DNA of 64,000 nucleotides from Saururus chinensis (taxonomy: Eukaryota; Streptophyta; Magnoliopsida; Piperales; Saururaceae): positions 55,299,351 to 55,363,350 of the forward strand of contig CP141140.1 of assembly GCA_035235625.1 (NCBI GenBank), written 5' to 3'. Positions 13,130 through 25,599 of this stretch are shown here, in pieces. Both the position numbers and the translations under genes were made by a program. Under the pieces are notes generated by a model. The model was not told the DNA's origin and ran no database searches. It was given only the letters and a program-made list of their open reading frames with translations. Numbering within the stretch: position 1 is the stretch's first letter; every line of letters begins with the position of its first letter.

Positions 13130-14060
13130 CTGCCCGCGGGGGGAAATTTTGCGCGTGGGCAGAATTCCCCTACGCTGGCAAAATTTCACCTGCTCCCCAT
13201 AATAAACCCCGGCCCCAGCCCCCTCCCTCATTTTTCCCTCCGCTGCTGACCACCGCCTCTCTGCCCTGCCGTCTCTCCTTCTTGCCGCCCCTCCGCCTTA
13301 TCCGCCTCTCCCCCCCCCGCCGCCCACGGTGCCCCGTCCACCGGCCCCCCACCCCCTCCGTTGCCCCCTGCTTTCTCTTTCGCCTTGTCGCTGCCTCCAC
13401 TTCTCCCAGCCGCCCGCCGCAGCGTAGCCCCTCCGCCCACGCCCTCCATCCTCTGCCGCTTCTCCCAGCCGCCCACCCCTCTGGTCCCCCCTCCCCCTTC
13501 TCCGCCCTGCCCCATTCCCCATCTCCCTCTACTCATTTCCCCCTCCCCCTGCTCAAGCCGCCCGCCGCCGTGCCTCCCAGCCGCCACGCCTCCCCTCTGC
13601 CCATGGCCTCCGTCCTTTGCTGCTCTCCCACCCCTCCGATCCCCCCTTCTCCGCCCTGCCCTACCTTGGTCCCCCCTCTCCCTTCTTCACCCTGCCCTAT
13701 TCCCCCTCCCCTCTGCTCCGGTTCCCCCTCCCCCCACTCCCTCCCCTTGCTCCAGCCGCCCCCACAACCCTCCGCCACCCAATCCCCCCTCTCCGCTCCC
13801 CTGCTCAGTCACCCCCTCCGTCCCCCCTCTACACCCCGCCCCCTCCCTCTTATTTGCAGAGAAGGGGGGAGGAGCCGAGTCACTTCCCTACCTCGACCCA
13901 CCAACCCCTCCTCGCCCGGGTGCGCACGGCCCAGTGCAAGTCAGGACTGGCCCGCACAAGTGCCTGACTAGTGCGGGTCAACACTGACTTGCACGGGTGC
14001 CTGACCCGCGTCGCAGGTCAGGCCTGTTCCAAACCGAGTCAATGACCCGGTTTGGTAACA
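13130..14060. other. GC-rich core of TE1
   Basis: An abrupt change from AT-rich to very C-rich plus-strand sequence. It begins with an inverted-repeat-like block (ggcgaaattctgcccgcg and its near complement) and ends in repeated tgcgggtca/ctgacccgc words and a tttggtaac block. Long proline-rich plus-strand frames (13,063-13,971 and 13,361-13,987) and Gly/Arg-rich minus frames come from the base composition. A captured host fragment is possible, but I cannot identify a source. Similar words appear in TE3 at 32,960-33,080. Confidence 0.6.
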
Positions 14061-14481
14061 TTTTTTTTATTATTAAATTTTTTAACGACGCTCATAAAGA
14101 GCGTTGTTAATAGATTTTTTTTAATTTTTTTATACTATTAGTGACGCAATTTTAAGCGTCGCTATTAGTATTAAATTACTTTTTTATTTATAACAAAAAT
14201 TTAATATTTTTTTAAAAAATTATATTTTAAAAAAATTAAAATATTTTTTATTAGCGACGCTTTGTAAATGTTGCTAATACTATACTTTTAGTGACACTTA
14301 GTAATAAGTATCACTAATAATATATTAATAGCGACGTTTACTAAACGTCGCTAATACTATACTTTTAGCAACATTATAGTTATGCGTTGCTAATATGCAG
14401 TAGCGACGACAGTTTCATCAACGTATATAGCGATGTTTTTTATGTGTTGTTAATAGTTAATTTTGTTGTAGTGAGTAGCAA

Positions 14482-17400
14482 AGTGGTCATGTTTCATACC
14501 ATGACCCTCCTCTATATAGCTAAAACAAATCAATTTTAGAGCCTACCCGACACTAGGACCATATGTCCTTGAGTAGCAAAATGAATTGTCTAGAGAATAT
14601 CCATCCATTAAAAGGATTCACACACAGCGGGTCTACTTGCCCCAATATTATACATGTAATTATTATGTAGAAACTACTTTTACATGTTTATGCACATGTA
14701 GCTATTGTGAAAATTATTATTTTATGCAATTTTTACAAACCTTTGGGTATCTAACCCTTGCAAAATCATTTCGGAGTTTTCCCCAGTCTCTAGAACATCC
14801 GTTTAACTATGTTCTTCCAAGCTCACATTATCTTTTTCCTCATTAAATCCATACACTCCATATTCAACGCAACCATGGCTACATTCCTATAGATAATCAT
14901 ACATTTCTAATTGGAAGCACATAAAACTCACATTTCTAATAATAGATAATGATTCTACCTCCAGAAACTCTAAGTCTTCAAGCATGCTTCTTGTCTACTG
15001 TACTGCCGATCCTCCAACTATGAGTTATCCACCTATAGGAGCCTCCTCTTCCTCCAAATCATGTTCTCCCAGCTGTCAACAGCTCTTTTTCTCTTCTAGG
15101 CATCAATTTATGCCCCTAGAATCCATTAGGAAGAAGCATTGAGGATAAGCATTATCACATGCATGTTGGTTTTATGCATGTTGACACTGATTGCCCAAAT
15201 GATCCTCTTGATGGACTGCAAAGTGAGTGGTGATGATGATAAACATGAACGAGAACCTTCTCAATCATTTTTAGACCTCTCCATTGCAAGATTGGCTTGT
15301 CAGGACCTGTTTTGACAAACCTCTCTATGCCAAAAAATCTCTAATTCTCTTTTCCTCTGATGTTTGGAAATAATTCTTGAATTTTCACAATGTCACAAAT
15401 CTTTTGATACCAAATTATTCTTGAAAATAGCACATCAGAGAAGCAAAGCTGTGTCGCATTGTTGCAACTTATTAGAGGGTGAGAAATCTACCTTGCATCG
15501 TTAACCATGAAATAAAGGGGTGCTTATGAATATGGTTTGCGCACTGCCTACAGAAAGAGGCGATTGAAAACCTGCACGAGTAGGAGGAGGTCTTCTAAAT
15601 GACCTCATCACCAGCTTCCTCTTTCAAGGTACGAATAACTTGTTGGATAGACTACAACAATTCACAATTATTTTCCACATTTGAAAACCGTCACCCATCC
15701 AAGATGAAATCAGAAAATTCTCACATGGCAATGACAAGCAAGCTAATGGATAAGACGATTGTCACAATTACAAAGCAGGGTAAAAGGATATGGCCAAGAA
15801 TCTAACCAAAATAGTACATTGCATATGTTATTAATAATATTAAGAACTTGATTAATCTATTGGTTTTTAATTTGCCAAACTATGGTAAATATAGTGCCTC
15901 TAGTTCAAAATTTTACTTGAGAACTATAAGATATATTTCCTCCCTTAACAAATATCAAAAAACATATTTTTTTTATTATAAGGCACTGAAATGTCTATGT
16001 GTTTAGCAAATCATGCAAAATTAAATAAACAAAGGCACAAGAGAATTTGTACGTGGAAATCCTCATCGAGAAAAACCACAAGACACTCTGTCCAAACCAA
16101 TTAATATACTATAGTAAACAAAATACTAAGTTATTATTTTACCAAGAAAAAGTTCATCTTTACTTCACTTGGCTAGCTCTCACACCACTCTAAACACTTG
16201 TATCACCTTCTTGGTAGTTTACTTGCATCAATCTTGGTCTTTTCTTTCTTGATTTCTTTGAGAGATCCTGATGTTCATTGTAGCTCATTTAGCATAAATG
16301 ATATTTTCTTTTGATCTTCTTAGTAACTCTTCCAACAAAGACCCATTAAGTGTATGTTGAACTCTTTTACTAATGTAATTCACGAAGCTAAGGCATGTAA
16401 ATGAATTCTAATAACTCTTTTGACATTTCATTCAAAATTTCATAGTCATGGAAGTTATATTTCTTTTCAACTCATTAGTGAAGTTTCACATTTTTCTCTA
16501 GGTTTCCCAAGGATTCCTCTTCTCTCTTACCACACCTACAACCATTTTGATATACCCTTATATGTATCAAATATCTAAACTTAGATGCCCTTATTTTAAA
16601 ATTTTAATCTTGATTTTATTTCATTTATAACTGATGAGAGGTTTATTCATATTTAATCAGGTTATGTGAGATTAGTTTGTAAACATGTGGTTGTTGGAGC
16701 TTATGATGCTTACTTCAAGCAAAGTGATCTAGTCCAGTCCATGCAGAGGGAGGATTCAGCCAGCGAGATCCACTTTGAGGAGATAAAAAACCAAGTGTGC
16801 CTTATATATAGATAGGACCCAAAGCTAACTCTATGCATAGTCATTGATTTTTATATGCCTATTCAAGTTTGGACAAGGTTTATATTGGCCCCTCCTGCTA
16901 ACTTTAGGAGCATCGTTCTCCCTTGGTAGCCAAGTGATTCTATATTTGGCAAGTAGATATTGTACTGTTGTGATTGGTTGGCCAAAAGATTGTTGGAAGT
17001 TGCTTTAAAGGGAAGGGAATCAAGAATAATAATATTGGGCTGCTTGACATCAGGAATTGGCTGGCTCGAGCAACGACTCTGATGAAGGAAAGGAAAGAGT
17101 TCAACGTAGAGAAAGGGATATGATGTTGTAGATTTGATATGGATGAAAATATTTTGTCATTGGCCCTACATAATAATTTGCCTAAGATTGAAGTCTACAG
17201 TTGCTAAGAAATCTTTATGCAAGCTAGTTACTCTATACAAGAGAAGAGAAGTTTCTCATTGTCAAGAAATGAAGAACGACAATACATGTCAATGGAGGAC
17301 TTTCCATTGTTTGGTGTACGAGGTAGTTGTTAAAAAGGAAATACAGTAATCCAAGAATTCCATGTAGCCATAAATGGAAAAGTAACAATGTTGATTGGTT

Positions 17401-19304
17401 TTCAATCTGATAGCTCATATACTCCTCCAAAGCAAACTGAAATGGAAAGCTGAATCTCTGATTGGCTGCTAATGGATAAGATAAAAAACAGAATGAGAGA
17501 ACGTGAAGAGGAAGAGAGGGGTTGAACGGACTTTATGCCGTAAGAGGAGTTTAAGTAAGATCTCCCTTGGTAATTAAAGGCCGACTGAACTGGCTATATA
17601 AAACAGTAAGCTGAGAAGAGGAGGGGGGGATTGGACTGCTGAAATAAAGAGACCAGTTTGATGCAATAAACACCAACATGAAGCAGCAGCCAGCCAAATG
17701 AGTGAAACAGAGAAATTTCAGAGAGAAAAGAGAAAGAGAAATTGAAGCTGCTTCGTTATCGTCGTCAACCACATGCACGTTGTTAATGGCTTCACCAAAT
17801 CAGCCTTATTCTTTAACATCTATAGCATGCTAAATCATAGCTACGGCTGAGATGAACCCTTAACTACATTGGTTCTATCTTTCTCTCTTTTATTTTAATT
17901 TTGTTTGATGTAAGACTTTATTCCCTTGCGTATGTATTAAACGAGAAAAATATGTACTAAATAGAAAATTATGCATTATTAAAAAATTACAATTATTATA
18001 GCAAATAAAACGGCCAGAGGAAAAACCACTATATACATTTAGAAAATGGGTATAAAACTCATATATAATTCGTCACTTGGCATGCATAAGGTAACACTCA
18101 CAAGATGCATGAAATTATGGATATGCTTAATGTTAGGGCTCCATGGACTACATAAGGCCTGTCGATATAGGCGGACGCAAAATAGCTTGTTTCGCACCCC
18201 TTCAAAAAATAGCGTGGACTACAATGTATACGAGATACGGGATACATGAGAAGAAAAAAAGATATTCAAATTATTCGGCTGATAATCTAGTCTTGGGCCT
18301 TCGGACTACATTAAGTAAAGTAAAATAAGGGATAAAATTAGGTATGCGGGATGTCAAGGGTTGTGTATATAGTAAAACCCGATCACCCTAATGAGTTAGG
18401 TTTAATTGTTTAAATTCAATCGAAATAATTATTTTAATTTAATTTTAAGTTTTAAGTGATTCAACTTGACTTGATTAAAGTTGTAAATATAAATTTTTAT
18501 TTTTTATTTATATTTTAATAATATTTTAATATTTAAAAATTAATTTTTATTCTAAACGAGTCTAAGAGGTCAAATTTAAGTTAAGACAATTACATCAGGT
18601 CGGGTTATTACTTTTAAATAATATCAAATATAACCCACATCCGGAGATAGAAAGAAGGACCCACATAGTCCTAACGTGCATTTAATAATTTGTCAAAGGC
18701 GGACTGTGATTTGAGCATTGATTGTTTAATTTAGTTGACTGATAAAATTTTTCTGCCCTATTCAAACTGCCGTGCCATTTTGACGGACGTAGATAACCCC
18801 GCACACGTACAAGAAACTGGGCCCCAAATTGAATGCGAAAGACGGGTCAGAGCCTCAGGTGGCCAAGGGGTAGGAGTCAACGAGGGCAATTGCCTTCCGT
18901 TGAGGTCATTGGTGGGACACAGTTAGTTGACGGAATCTGACAGCGTTTGATTGATATGTCAGAAATGTGTCGAACACTAAACACAAACTACGAGGTACCA
19001 CGTGTGGTCTGTGATGGTAGTCGTGTTAAACAGGTGACAACCAGTGCGAACTGTTTCTTGTTCGCATTTCTAGGTGGATATCTGGCATCGTGCCAGTTTC
19101 CTATGATCTATTTGGACTACGGCCGTCCCTATAAAGGCTTCTTTTTTTTACTTATGTATATCTCTTCTTCCTTTTTCACTTTTATCGCATTTTTCACTGG
19201 CTAGGTTTTACACTTTTTTTTGGATTATCATACAGAGAAGTGTTTGTTATGCTTCGCAAGGCAGTAAGCCAAAGCATAAGAAATGTTTCTCATAAAAAAA
19301 TGTA
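14482..19304. repeat. Copy A of a 4.8-kb duplicated segment (uninterrupted)
   Basis: From agtggtcatgtttcatacca at 14,482 to cataaaaaaatgta at 19,304 this 4,823-bp segment is nearly the same as copy B (23,125-40,115 without TE2 and TE3). Identity is very high over most of the length and lower between about 18,150 and 19,200. Copy A preserves the empty insertion sites of TE2 (ttggatagactac, near 15,640-15,650) and TE3 (gatcttcttagta, near 16,313-16,325). Its sequence includes the diverged repeat at 16,010-16,560. No coding family was recognised. The 65-codon minus-strand frame at 17,233-17,430 is identical in copy B, but this only reflects the overall identity. Confidence 0.9.
18990..19220 (+). 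promoter_or_regulatory. Promoter-like block at the right end of copy A
   Basis: The stretch contains a G-box-type word (CCACGTGTGG at about 19,007-19,016), a TATA-like word (CCCTATAAAGGC near 19,127-19,138) and a pyrimidine-rich leader after it. Copy B keeps the block at about 39,790-40,020, with ACGTGTGG intact but GTCCCGGTAAAGG in place of the TATA word. A former gene or LTR promoter is possible, but no downstream coding region follows in either copy. Confidence 0.25.
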
Positions 19305-20149
19305 GGAATAGGATTCTTGTCATACTCTAAGATTTTTTAATTTTATTTTCATAAATAAAATAGAAGACACATTTTTTTATATCAAAACATTTGTTTTGAT
19401 ATCTTGAAGGATCCATTCATTTTACGAACATATAAATATTAAATCAAAGTATAATAGTTATCAAGGTCAACTCATAACATAAAATAAATAAAGTCTTGTT
19501 TGAGTACATGTTTGAATATCTTAATATGCATAGATATAAATATATTGGCACTTATGAACCTAAAGTTATCAACCTTTAAGTATGATAACAATTATGTATG
19601 TCAAGTGGCCTACTAACATCCTCCTTGCTCCATGACCAATTTCCTAAAGAAATTTTAATCCTTCAAGATACCTACATCACACATATTCTAAGTACACAAA
19701 TATACATGGTAGGATAGGTAAATAAAACAACATACAATAATAATACAACAACAATTCAAATAGCATAAACAAAAATTTTATAAATATATGACAAGTCAAA
19801 GTAAAGAATCATTATAACATTGTAGCAACACTTTGGACTTTAATCATGCCTCACTAAGATGTATACTACATACAAGGTTAAGACTTGGTAGCCACATCTA
19901 GGAGTTCAACCATGCTTTACAATAATATGAACTATCACACTGCTCAGCTTCATACTTTTATTAAAAATCTTGCCCACCTCCATCCATGTCATGAAGCAAA
20001 GGCCCCGAGGGCTAATGGACACAAGTGGTAGGAATTTTTTACTTCTATGATAATCAAGACTTCCTTTTTTGTGCAGCACATGGACTTGGATCTAATATTT
20101 TTTATGGATGCACCCACTATCCCTACAAATAAAAGTATGCCAAATGATA
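19305..20149. other. AT-rich DNA between copy A and the copia relic
   Basis: No gene is recognised. A small perfect hairpin (atatcaaaac...gttttgatat, about 19,379-19,403) is visible. The stretch probably includes decayed 5' DNA of the copia element that follows, but no primer-binding site or LTR end was found. Confidence 0.4.
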
Positions 20150-23066
20150 TGCACTATTTAAAAAGTGGGAAAGCTCTAACCGCTCAAGTATGATGCTCAT
20201 GAAGCCTCACATAAATAAGAGCATTTTAGAATCTATCACAGAATATGCTATAGTGATAGAGCTCTTAAAAGCTATCAAAACTCAATTCAAGAGTTCTGAT
20301 AAAGCCTTGGGCAACACCTTAATGTCCAAGATGCCATCCATATGGCTTGCAGATGACAAAGATTATAAGAGCATATCGTGCAGATGCGTTAAGTATCTAG
20401 TCAATTAAATAACATGAAAATTAAGATTAATGACACTTCTTTGATCCACTTTTATTAAACTCTATGTCTGCACAATATGAGCCATTTAAGATTTCTAATA
20501 ATACACATAACACTCGGTGATCAATCAATGACCTTATGAGTATGTGTGTCCAAGAAGAAGGAAGGCTCAAGTTAGAAAGTGTCCATCTAGTTTCTTATAA
20601 AAGACTAGAAAAAGGGACATCATGGTGGTCCAAGGCTAGTAAAGGTGTTCTAATGAAGTCAACCAGCATCAACAAATAAACCAAATGCTTTTTTTTAAAG
20701 AAGAAAGGATACATGAAGAATGATTTCTCTAAATACTAGAAGTGGCTTGCCAAGAAATGAGGTAAATTCATATCTTTTATGTATTATGTATCTAATTATA
20801 TTGATTCTAGTAAATAATAACATATGGTGGATTGATTCAGGTTCTACAATCCATGTTTCTACTATTATAAATGATTTATCAACCTAAGGAAACTAATTGA
20901 TGGAGAGCACATCTATTTTCGCAATAATATGTGTTCAAGAGTAGTGCCTTATAGTTTTCATTTTTAGTTTATGAATTCATCAATTATGATTATTAAAGAT
21001 TCAGTCACCATTAGTTCTAGGTCCTTAATAGATAAGTTATATTGTCTCTTTGTACATGTTTCTTTTGAGCAATCTATAATGTCTGTGTAAGATAGTGTTA
21101 TTAAAAATAATTCCTATATATTATGGCACAGGCAGTTGAGGCATATCTCTATTGACCTCTTAAAGGGATTTTTAAGAAGAGTCTTAAAAACTCTGAATTT
21201 TACTGATTTGGGACATGTATAGATTGCATAAAGGGAAGTGACGATGAGAAATTAGGTATCATACACTAATATATGTAGACCGTTTAGTTAACCTTATTTG
21301 AATGGTTAAAGGTATTTTATTACCTTTATTGATTATCATATTTGATACATGTATATTTATCTCTTGAATGAAAAAGCTGAAACATTTTATTCTTTGAAGA
21401 CTTATAAGGCAAATGTAGAAATGCAATCTGACATGAGTACCAAAATTGTTCGATCGGATAGGGGAGGAGAATACTATGGAAGGTACACAAAGATTGGACA
21501 AAAATATAATCCATTTTCATAGTTCCTAATGAAACATGGTTTTGTCGCATAATACACAATACTAGGCACACCACAACAAAATGGTGTGGAGAAAAGAATG
21601 AACCACACATTGATGGTTACAATCAGGAGCATGATCAGTAACTCCTCTATTCCTCTCAATATGTGGAGTGGAGCTTAAAGAAAACCATGTACATTCTAAA
21701 TCAAATTTCATCTAAAGTTATTACTAAAATACCCGTTAAGCTATATAATGAATAGAATCCAAATTTAGATCATATACACATTTAGGATTGTCCTATTAAG
21801 GTTAGCGTGTGGTGTATAATGCATAAGGTTAGCGTGTGGTGTACAATGCATAGGAGAAGAATCTTGCTCCTAGGACTATTAATGGATTTCTCATTAGCTA
21901 TGCATAAAAGTATAAGGGTTATAGGTTTTATTGTCCCTTGCACACCCCTACATTGATCGAAGCTCGAAATGCACATTTCCTTAAGAATGACAACTTTAGT
22001 GAGAGTGTTCCCTCAAAATACATTGTGTTTGAGGAAGTACATGTTTTAGCTATTATACCTAGATATGGTGGAGGATCACATGTTACATCACCTATGGTGA
22101 TTCCAGAGCAACCTATACTTCCACCACCATCCCCTCATAACAAGGTGTTGAAAAGTCTATTGTACAAGAACCTCCACATGTGGAAGAAATAGGACTTTGA
22201 TAGTCCTCAAGAGTAAGGAAACCAATAGTCTCTTCTAACTATGTTGTATACCTACAGGAGTCTAAATAACACGCTAGACTGATTCAAGATCTTATTACAT
22301 TTTTACAGGCCGTGAGTGGAGGTAACTCTAATAAATGGTATGATGTCATGAAGGATGAAATAATATCTATAGCTAATAATCAAGTCTTAGATCTTGTAAA
22401 GTTACTGCAGGGAACCAGGACTTTTGGCTATAAATGGATCTATAAAACTAAATTAGGTACATCTAGTAACATCAACAGATATAAGGCTAGACTTGTTGCT
22501 AAAAGTTTTTTTCATAAAGATGGTGTCGACTACAATTAAACCTTCTCTCCAATTTCAATGAAGGATTCATTAAGGATTGTCTTGGGCTTTGTAGCTCGTT
22601 ATGACCTAGAGCTACATCAAATAGATTTAAAGGCGACCTTCTTAAATGGGGATCTAGAGGATAAAGTGTACATGTCTTAGCCTGAAGGTTTTACTTTAAA
22701 CAAGGGAAGTCATCTAGTTTGTAGGCTTAAGATGCCAATATATGGACTAAAATAAGACTCCTGATAGTAGTATTTGAAGTTCAATAATGTTATTACTTCT
22801 TTGGTTTTAAGGAGAATATTGTTTATCAATGCACATAGTATAAGGTTTTTGGGAGTCGTTACACATTTTTTGTCTTGTATGTTGCTCGCATTCTACTTGC
22901 TAGCAGTGACTTAGGATTGTTGTGCAAGTCTAAGCAATTTCTTTTTCAAAAGTTTGACATGAAAGATCTAGGTGAGACATCCTATGTCATTAGTATTAAA
23001 ACAGTTGGGTCACTTTATGTTTTATATGAAAAACAAGCCCAACATTATTTTATTCTATGATCCATT
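20150..23066 (+). pseudogene. Ty1/copia gag-pol relic (plus strand), truncated at the 3' end
   Basis: Copia order on the plus strand. A gag UBN2-type segment lies at 20,190-20,408 (AIKTQFKSSDKALGNTL). A decayed zinc knuckle is near 20,685-20,760 and a protease site with DSG intact (WIDSGSTIHVS) near 20,825-20,860. The GAG-pre-integrase block LWHRQLRHISID is near 21,122. Integrase pieces run from 21,250 to 21,990. RT starts at 22,312-22,539 (LLQGTRTFGYKWIYKTK, RYKARLVAKSFFHKDGVDYN) and continues to about 23,066. The RT catalytic motif, normally YVDD, reads YVAR (near 22,875), so RT is dead even apart from stops and frameshifts. RNase H is absent: homology stops just before copy B begins at 23,125. 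Confidence 0.88.
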
Positions 23067-23124
23067 CAAACCGAACTCCCATACTAGGGGAGCGACTCTA
23101 CAAATAAAACTCCATATTTTGGAG

Positions 23125-24292
23125 AGTGGTCATGTTTCATACCATGACCCTCTTCTATGTAGCTAAAACAAATCAATTTTGGAGCCTACCCGACACTAGG
23201 ACCATATGTCCTTGAGTGGCAAAATGAATTGTTTAGAGAATATCTATCCATTAAAATGGATTCACACACAACGGGTCTACTTGCCCCAATATTATACATG
23301 TAATTATTATGTAGAAACCACTTTGACATGTTCATGCTCATGTGGCTAGTGTGAAAATTATTGTTTTATGCAATTTTAACAAGCCTTTGGGTATCTAACC
23401 CTTACAAAATCATTTCAGAGTTTTCTCCAATCTCTAGAACATCCATTTAACTATGTTCTTCCAAGCTCACATTATCTTTTTCCTCATTAAATCCATACAC
23501 TCCATATTCAACCCAACCATGGCTACATTCCTATAGATAATCATACATTTCTAATTGGAAGCACATAAAACTCACATTTCTAATAATAGATAATGATTCT
23601 ATCTCCAGAAACTCTAAGTCTTCAAGCATGCTTCTTGTCTACTGTAATGCCGATCCTCCAACTATGAGTTATCCACCTATAGGAGCCTCCTCTTCCTCCA
23701 AATCATGTTCTCCTAGCTGTCAACAGCTCTTTTTCTCTTCTAGGCATCAATTTATGCCCCTAGAATCCATTAGGAAGCAGCATTGAGGATAAGGATTATC
23801 ACATGCATGTTGGTTTTATGCATGTTGACACCGACTACCCAAATGATCCTCTTGATGGACTGTAAAGTGAGTGGTGATGGTGATAAACATGAACGAGAAG
23901 CTTCTCAATCATTTTTACACCTCTCCATTGCAAGATTGGCTTGTCAGGACCTATTTTGACAAACCTCTCTAGGCCAAAAAATCTCTAATTCTCTTTTCCT
24001 CTGATGTTTGGAAATAATTCTTGAATTTTCAAGATGTCACAAATCTTTTGATACCAAATTATTCTTGAAAAGAGCACATCAGAGAAGCAAAGTTGTGTCG
24101 CATTGTTGCAACTTATTAGAGGATGAGAAATCTACCTTGCATCATTAACCATGGAATAAAGGGGTGCTTATGAATATGGTTTGTGCACTGCCTACAGAAA
24201 GAGGCGATTGAAAACTTGCATGAGTAGGAGGTCTTCTAAATGACCTCATCACCAACTTCCTCTTTCAAGGTAGGAATCACTTGTTGGATAGA
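23125..24292. repeat. Copy B of the 4.8-kb duplication, part 1
   Basis: Aligns with copy A from 14,482 to about 15,648 with few differences. It ends in ttgttggatag followed by A, where TE2 begins. The three bases AGA (24,290-24,292) are repeated after TE2. Confidence 0.92.
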
Positions 24293-24849
24293 CACTACAA
24301 CAAAAAAGACTTATAGCGACGCATTTATACGTCACTAATAGTCCCCTAAACGTCGCTAATGATTATTAGCGATGCATAAAAAACGTCGCTATAAGCGTCG
24401 AAAAAAGTAGAGTCACTATTGCCTATTAGCGACATATACCAAAAAACGTCGCTAATAGAGCCTTTTAGCTACGTATATTTATGCGTCACTATTAAAAAAA
24501 ATATGTTGTTAATAATAAATTATTAGCGACGCTTAATTAGTAACGTCGCTAATAACTAATTATTAGCGACGTTAACATATACGTCATTAAAAAAATGTAT
24601 TTATTAAAAAAATAAAAATTAAAATATTATATGTGTCGCTATTATAAAAATTATTTTAAAAAAATAAAATTACATGTATTAGTGACGCTTTTTAAGCATC
24701 ACTATTATAAAAAATATTTAAAAAATAAAATTACATGTATTAGCGAAGCTCACTAGAACGTCGCTAATAAATAAAATAAAATCAAAATTAATAGGCTTGA
24801 GCGACGCTTTTATAAGCGTCGCTAAAAGCTATGAAATATTAAAAAAAAA

Positions 24850-25599
24850 TTACCCCGGCAACCGGGAGTGGAAGGGGACCGGACTCCAACTAGTCTCTCC
24901 CTCCTTGGGCCAGGGGTGTCTGGTTCAAAGGGGAGCGCCCAATTCCGAGGGGGGAGCCGGAATCCAGTGCTTCCGGTGCCCTCTCTCCCGGGAGAGAGAG
25001 GGTGGAGTGGAGAAGGAGGGGGTGTCCGGCCCCCTTGCCGGAATCCAAAGGGGAGGAGATCTGGGGAGAGAGGGGGGGGCCCTCCTCCCTCCAGCTCCCC
25101 ACCTCACTCCCCAACTCCCAGCCGGAATCTGGCTTCAGAAGGGGGGAGCCGGAGTGAGAAAGGGGGCAACCGGGTATGGGGAGCAGGGGGTGGGAAGGGG
25201 GGCAACCGGGAAGGGCAGCACGGCGGACACAGGCGGTGCTAACTCTAGGGCGGGTGGTCAACGGCAGAGGGAGGCGAGGATGGGCGGTGCGGCGCTGCGG
25301 TCAAAAGACGGCGGGGCCGGCACCCGGCGGGAGGAGGCGAAAACGAGAAAGGAGGAAAGGGGGGAGCCGAGGGCAGGAAGGGGGGCAACCAGGGAGAGGG
25401 AAGGGCGGCAGACGGAGGTGGTACGGGCTCACGGGCGGGTGGTCAACGGCGGAGGGAGGCGAGGACAGGCGGCGGGCAGTTAACGGCGGAGGGAGGCGGT
25501 GGTCGGAAGACAATGGGGTCGGCACCTGCTGGGAGGAGACAAAGAGAAAAACCACAGTGCGGGCGTTTTCGCCCGCAACGGGGATTATATAGAGCCCGT
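24850..25599. other. GC-rich core of TE2
   Basis: Abruptly G-rich plus-strand DNA with repeated ccgg-type words and loosely tandem blocks around gggtggtcaacggcggaggg (25,250-25,500). It gives long Gly/Arg-rich frames on one strand and Pro-rich frames on the other (for example 24,797-25,483), which I treat as composition artefacts. It resumes after the nested LTR element at about 29,794-29,870, where ccgcgcag and aaattttgcc words recall the start of the TE1 core at 13,115-13,190. Confidence 0.55.

Larger units (their letters stand above)
10880..14473 (-). mobile_element. TE1: non-autonomous CACTA (En/Spm) transposon, TSD AGT
   Basis: The element starts CACTACAAAAAATTGTAG at 10,880 and ends TTTTGTTGTAGTG at 14,473, so its ends are inverted CACTA termini. 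AGT occurs at 10,877-10,879 and again at 14,474-14,476, the 3-bp duplication expected of this superfamily. Length is 3,594 bp. Both subterminal zones carry many copies of TTAGCGACG and its reverse complement, often paired as hairpins. The middle holds purine-rich arrays and a GC-rich core. No transposase (TNPD-type) or TNPA-like frame is visible. The left end matches the right ends of TE2 and TE3 (TGTAGTATTA after the terminus), and its GA tracts are their CT tracts, so TE1 is inverted relative to them. Confidence 0.92.

Noticed and set aside
13063-13987. Long proline-rich frames (302 and 208 codons) and Gly/Arg-rich antisense frames
   Set aside because: They overlap each other in several frames and follow the extreme C-rich composition. 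No domain or consistent start is present.
10900-14460. Regularly spaced short palindromes that might suggest a CRISPR-like array
   Set aside because: The spacers are not uniform, the motifs are CACTA subterminal words, and the context is a plant nuclear transposon.
17233-17430. A 65-codon frame identical at 38,018-38,215, suggesting a conserved small protein
   Set aside because: The surrounding non-coding DNA is equally identical because the segment is duplicated, so there is no evidence of selection.
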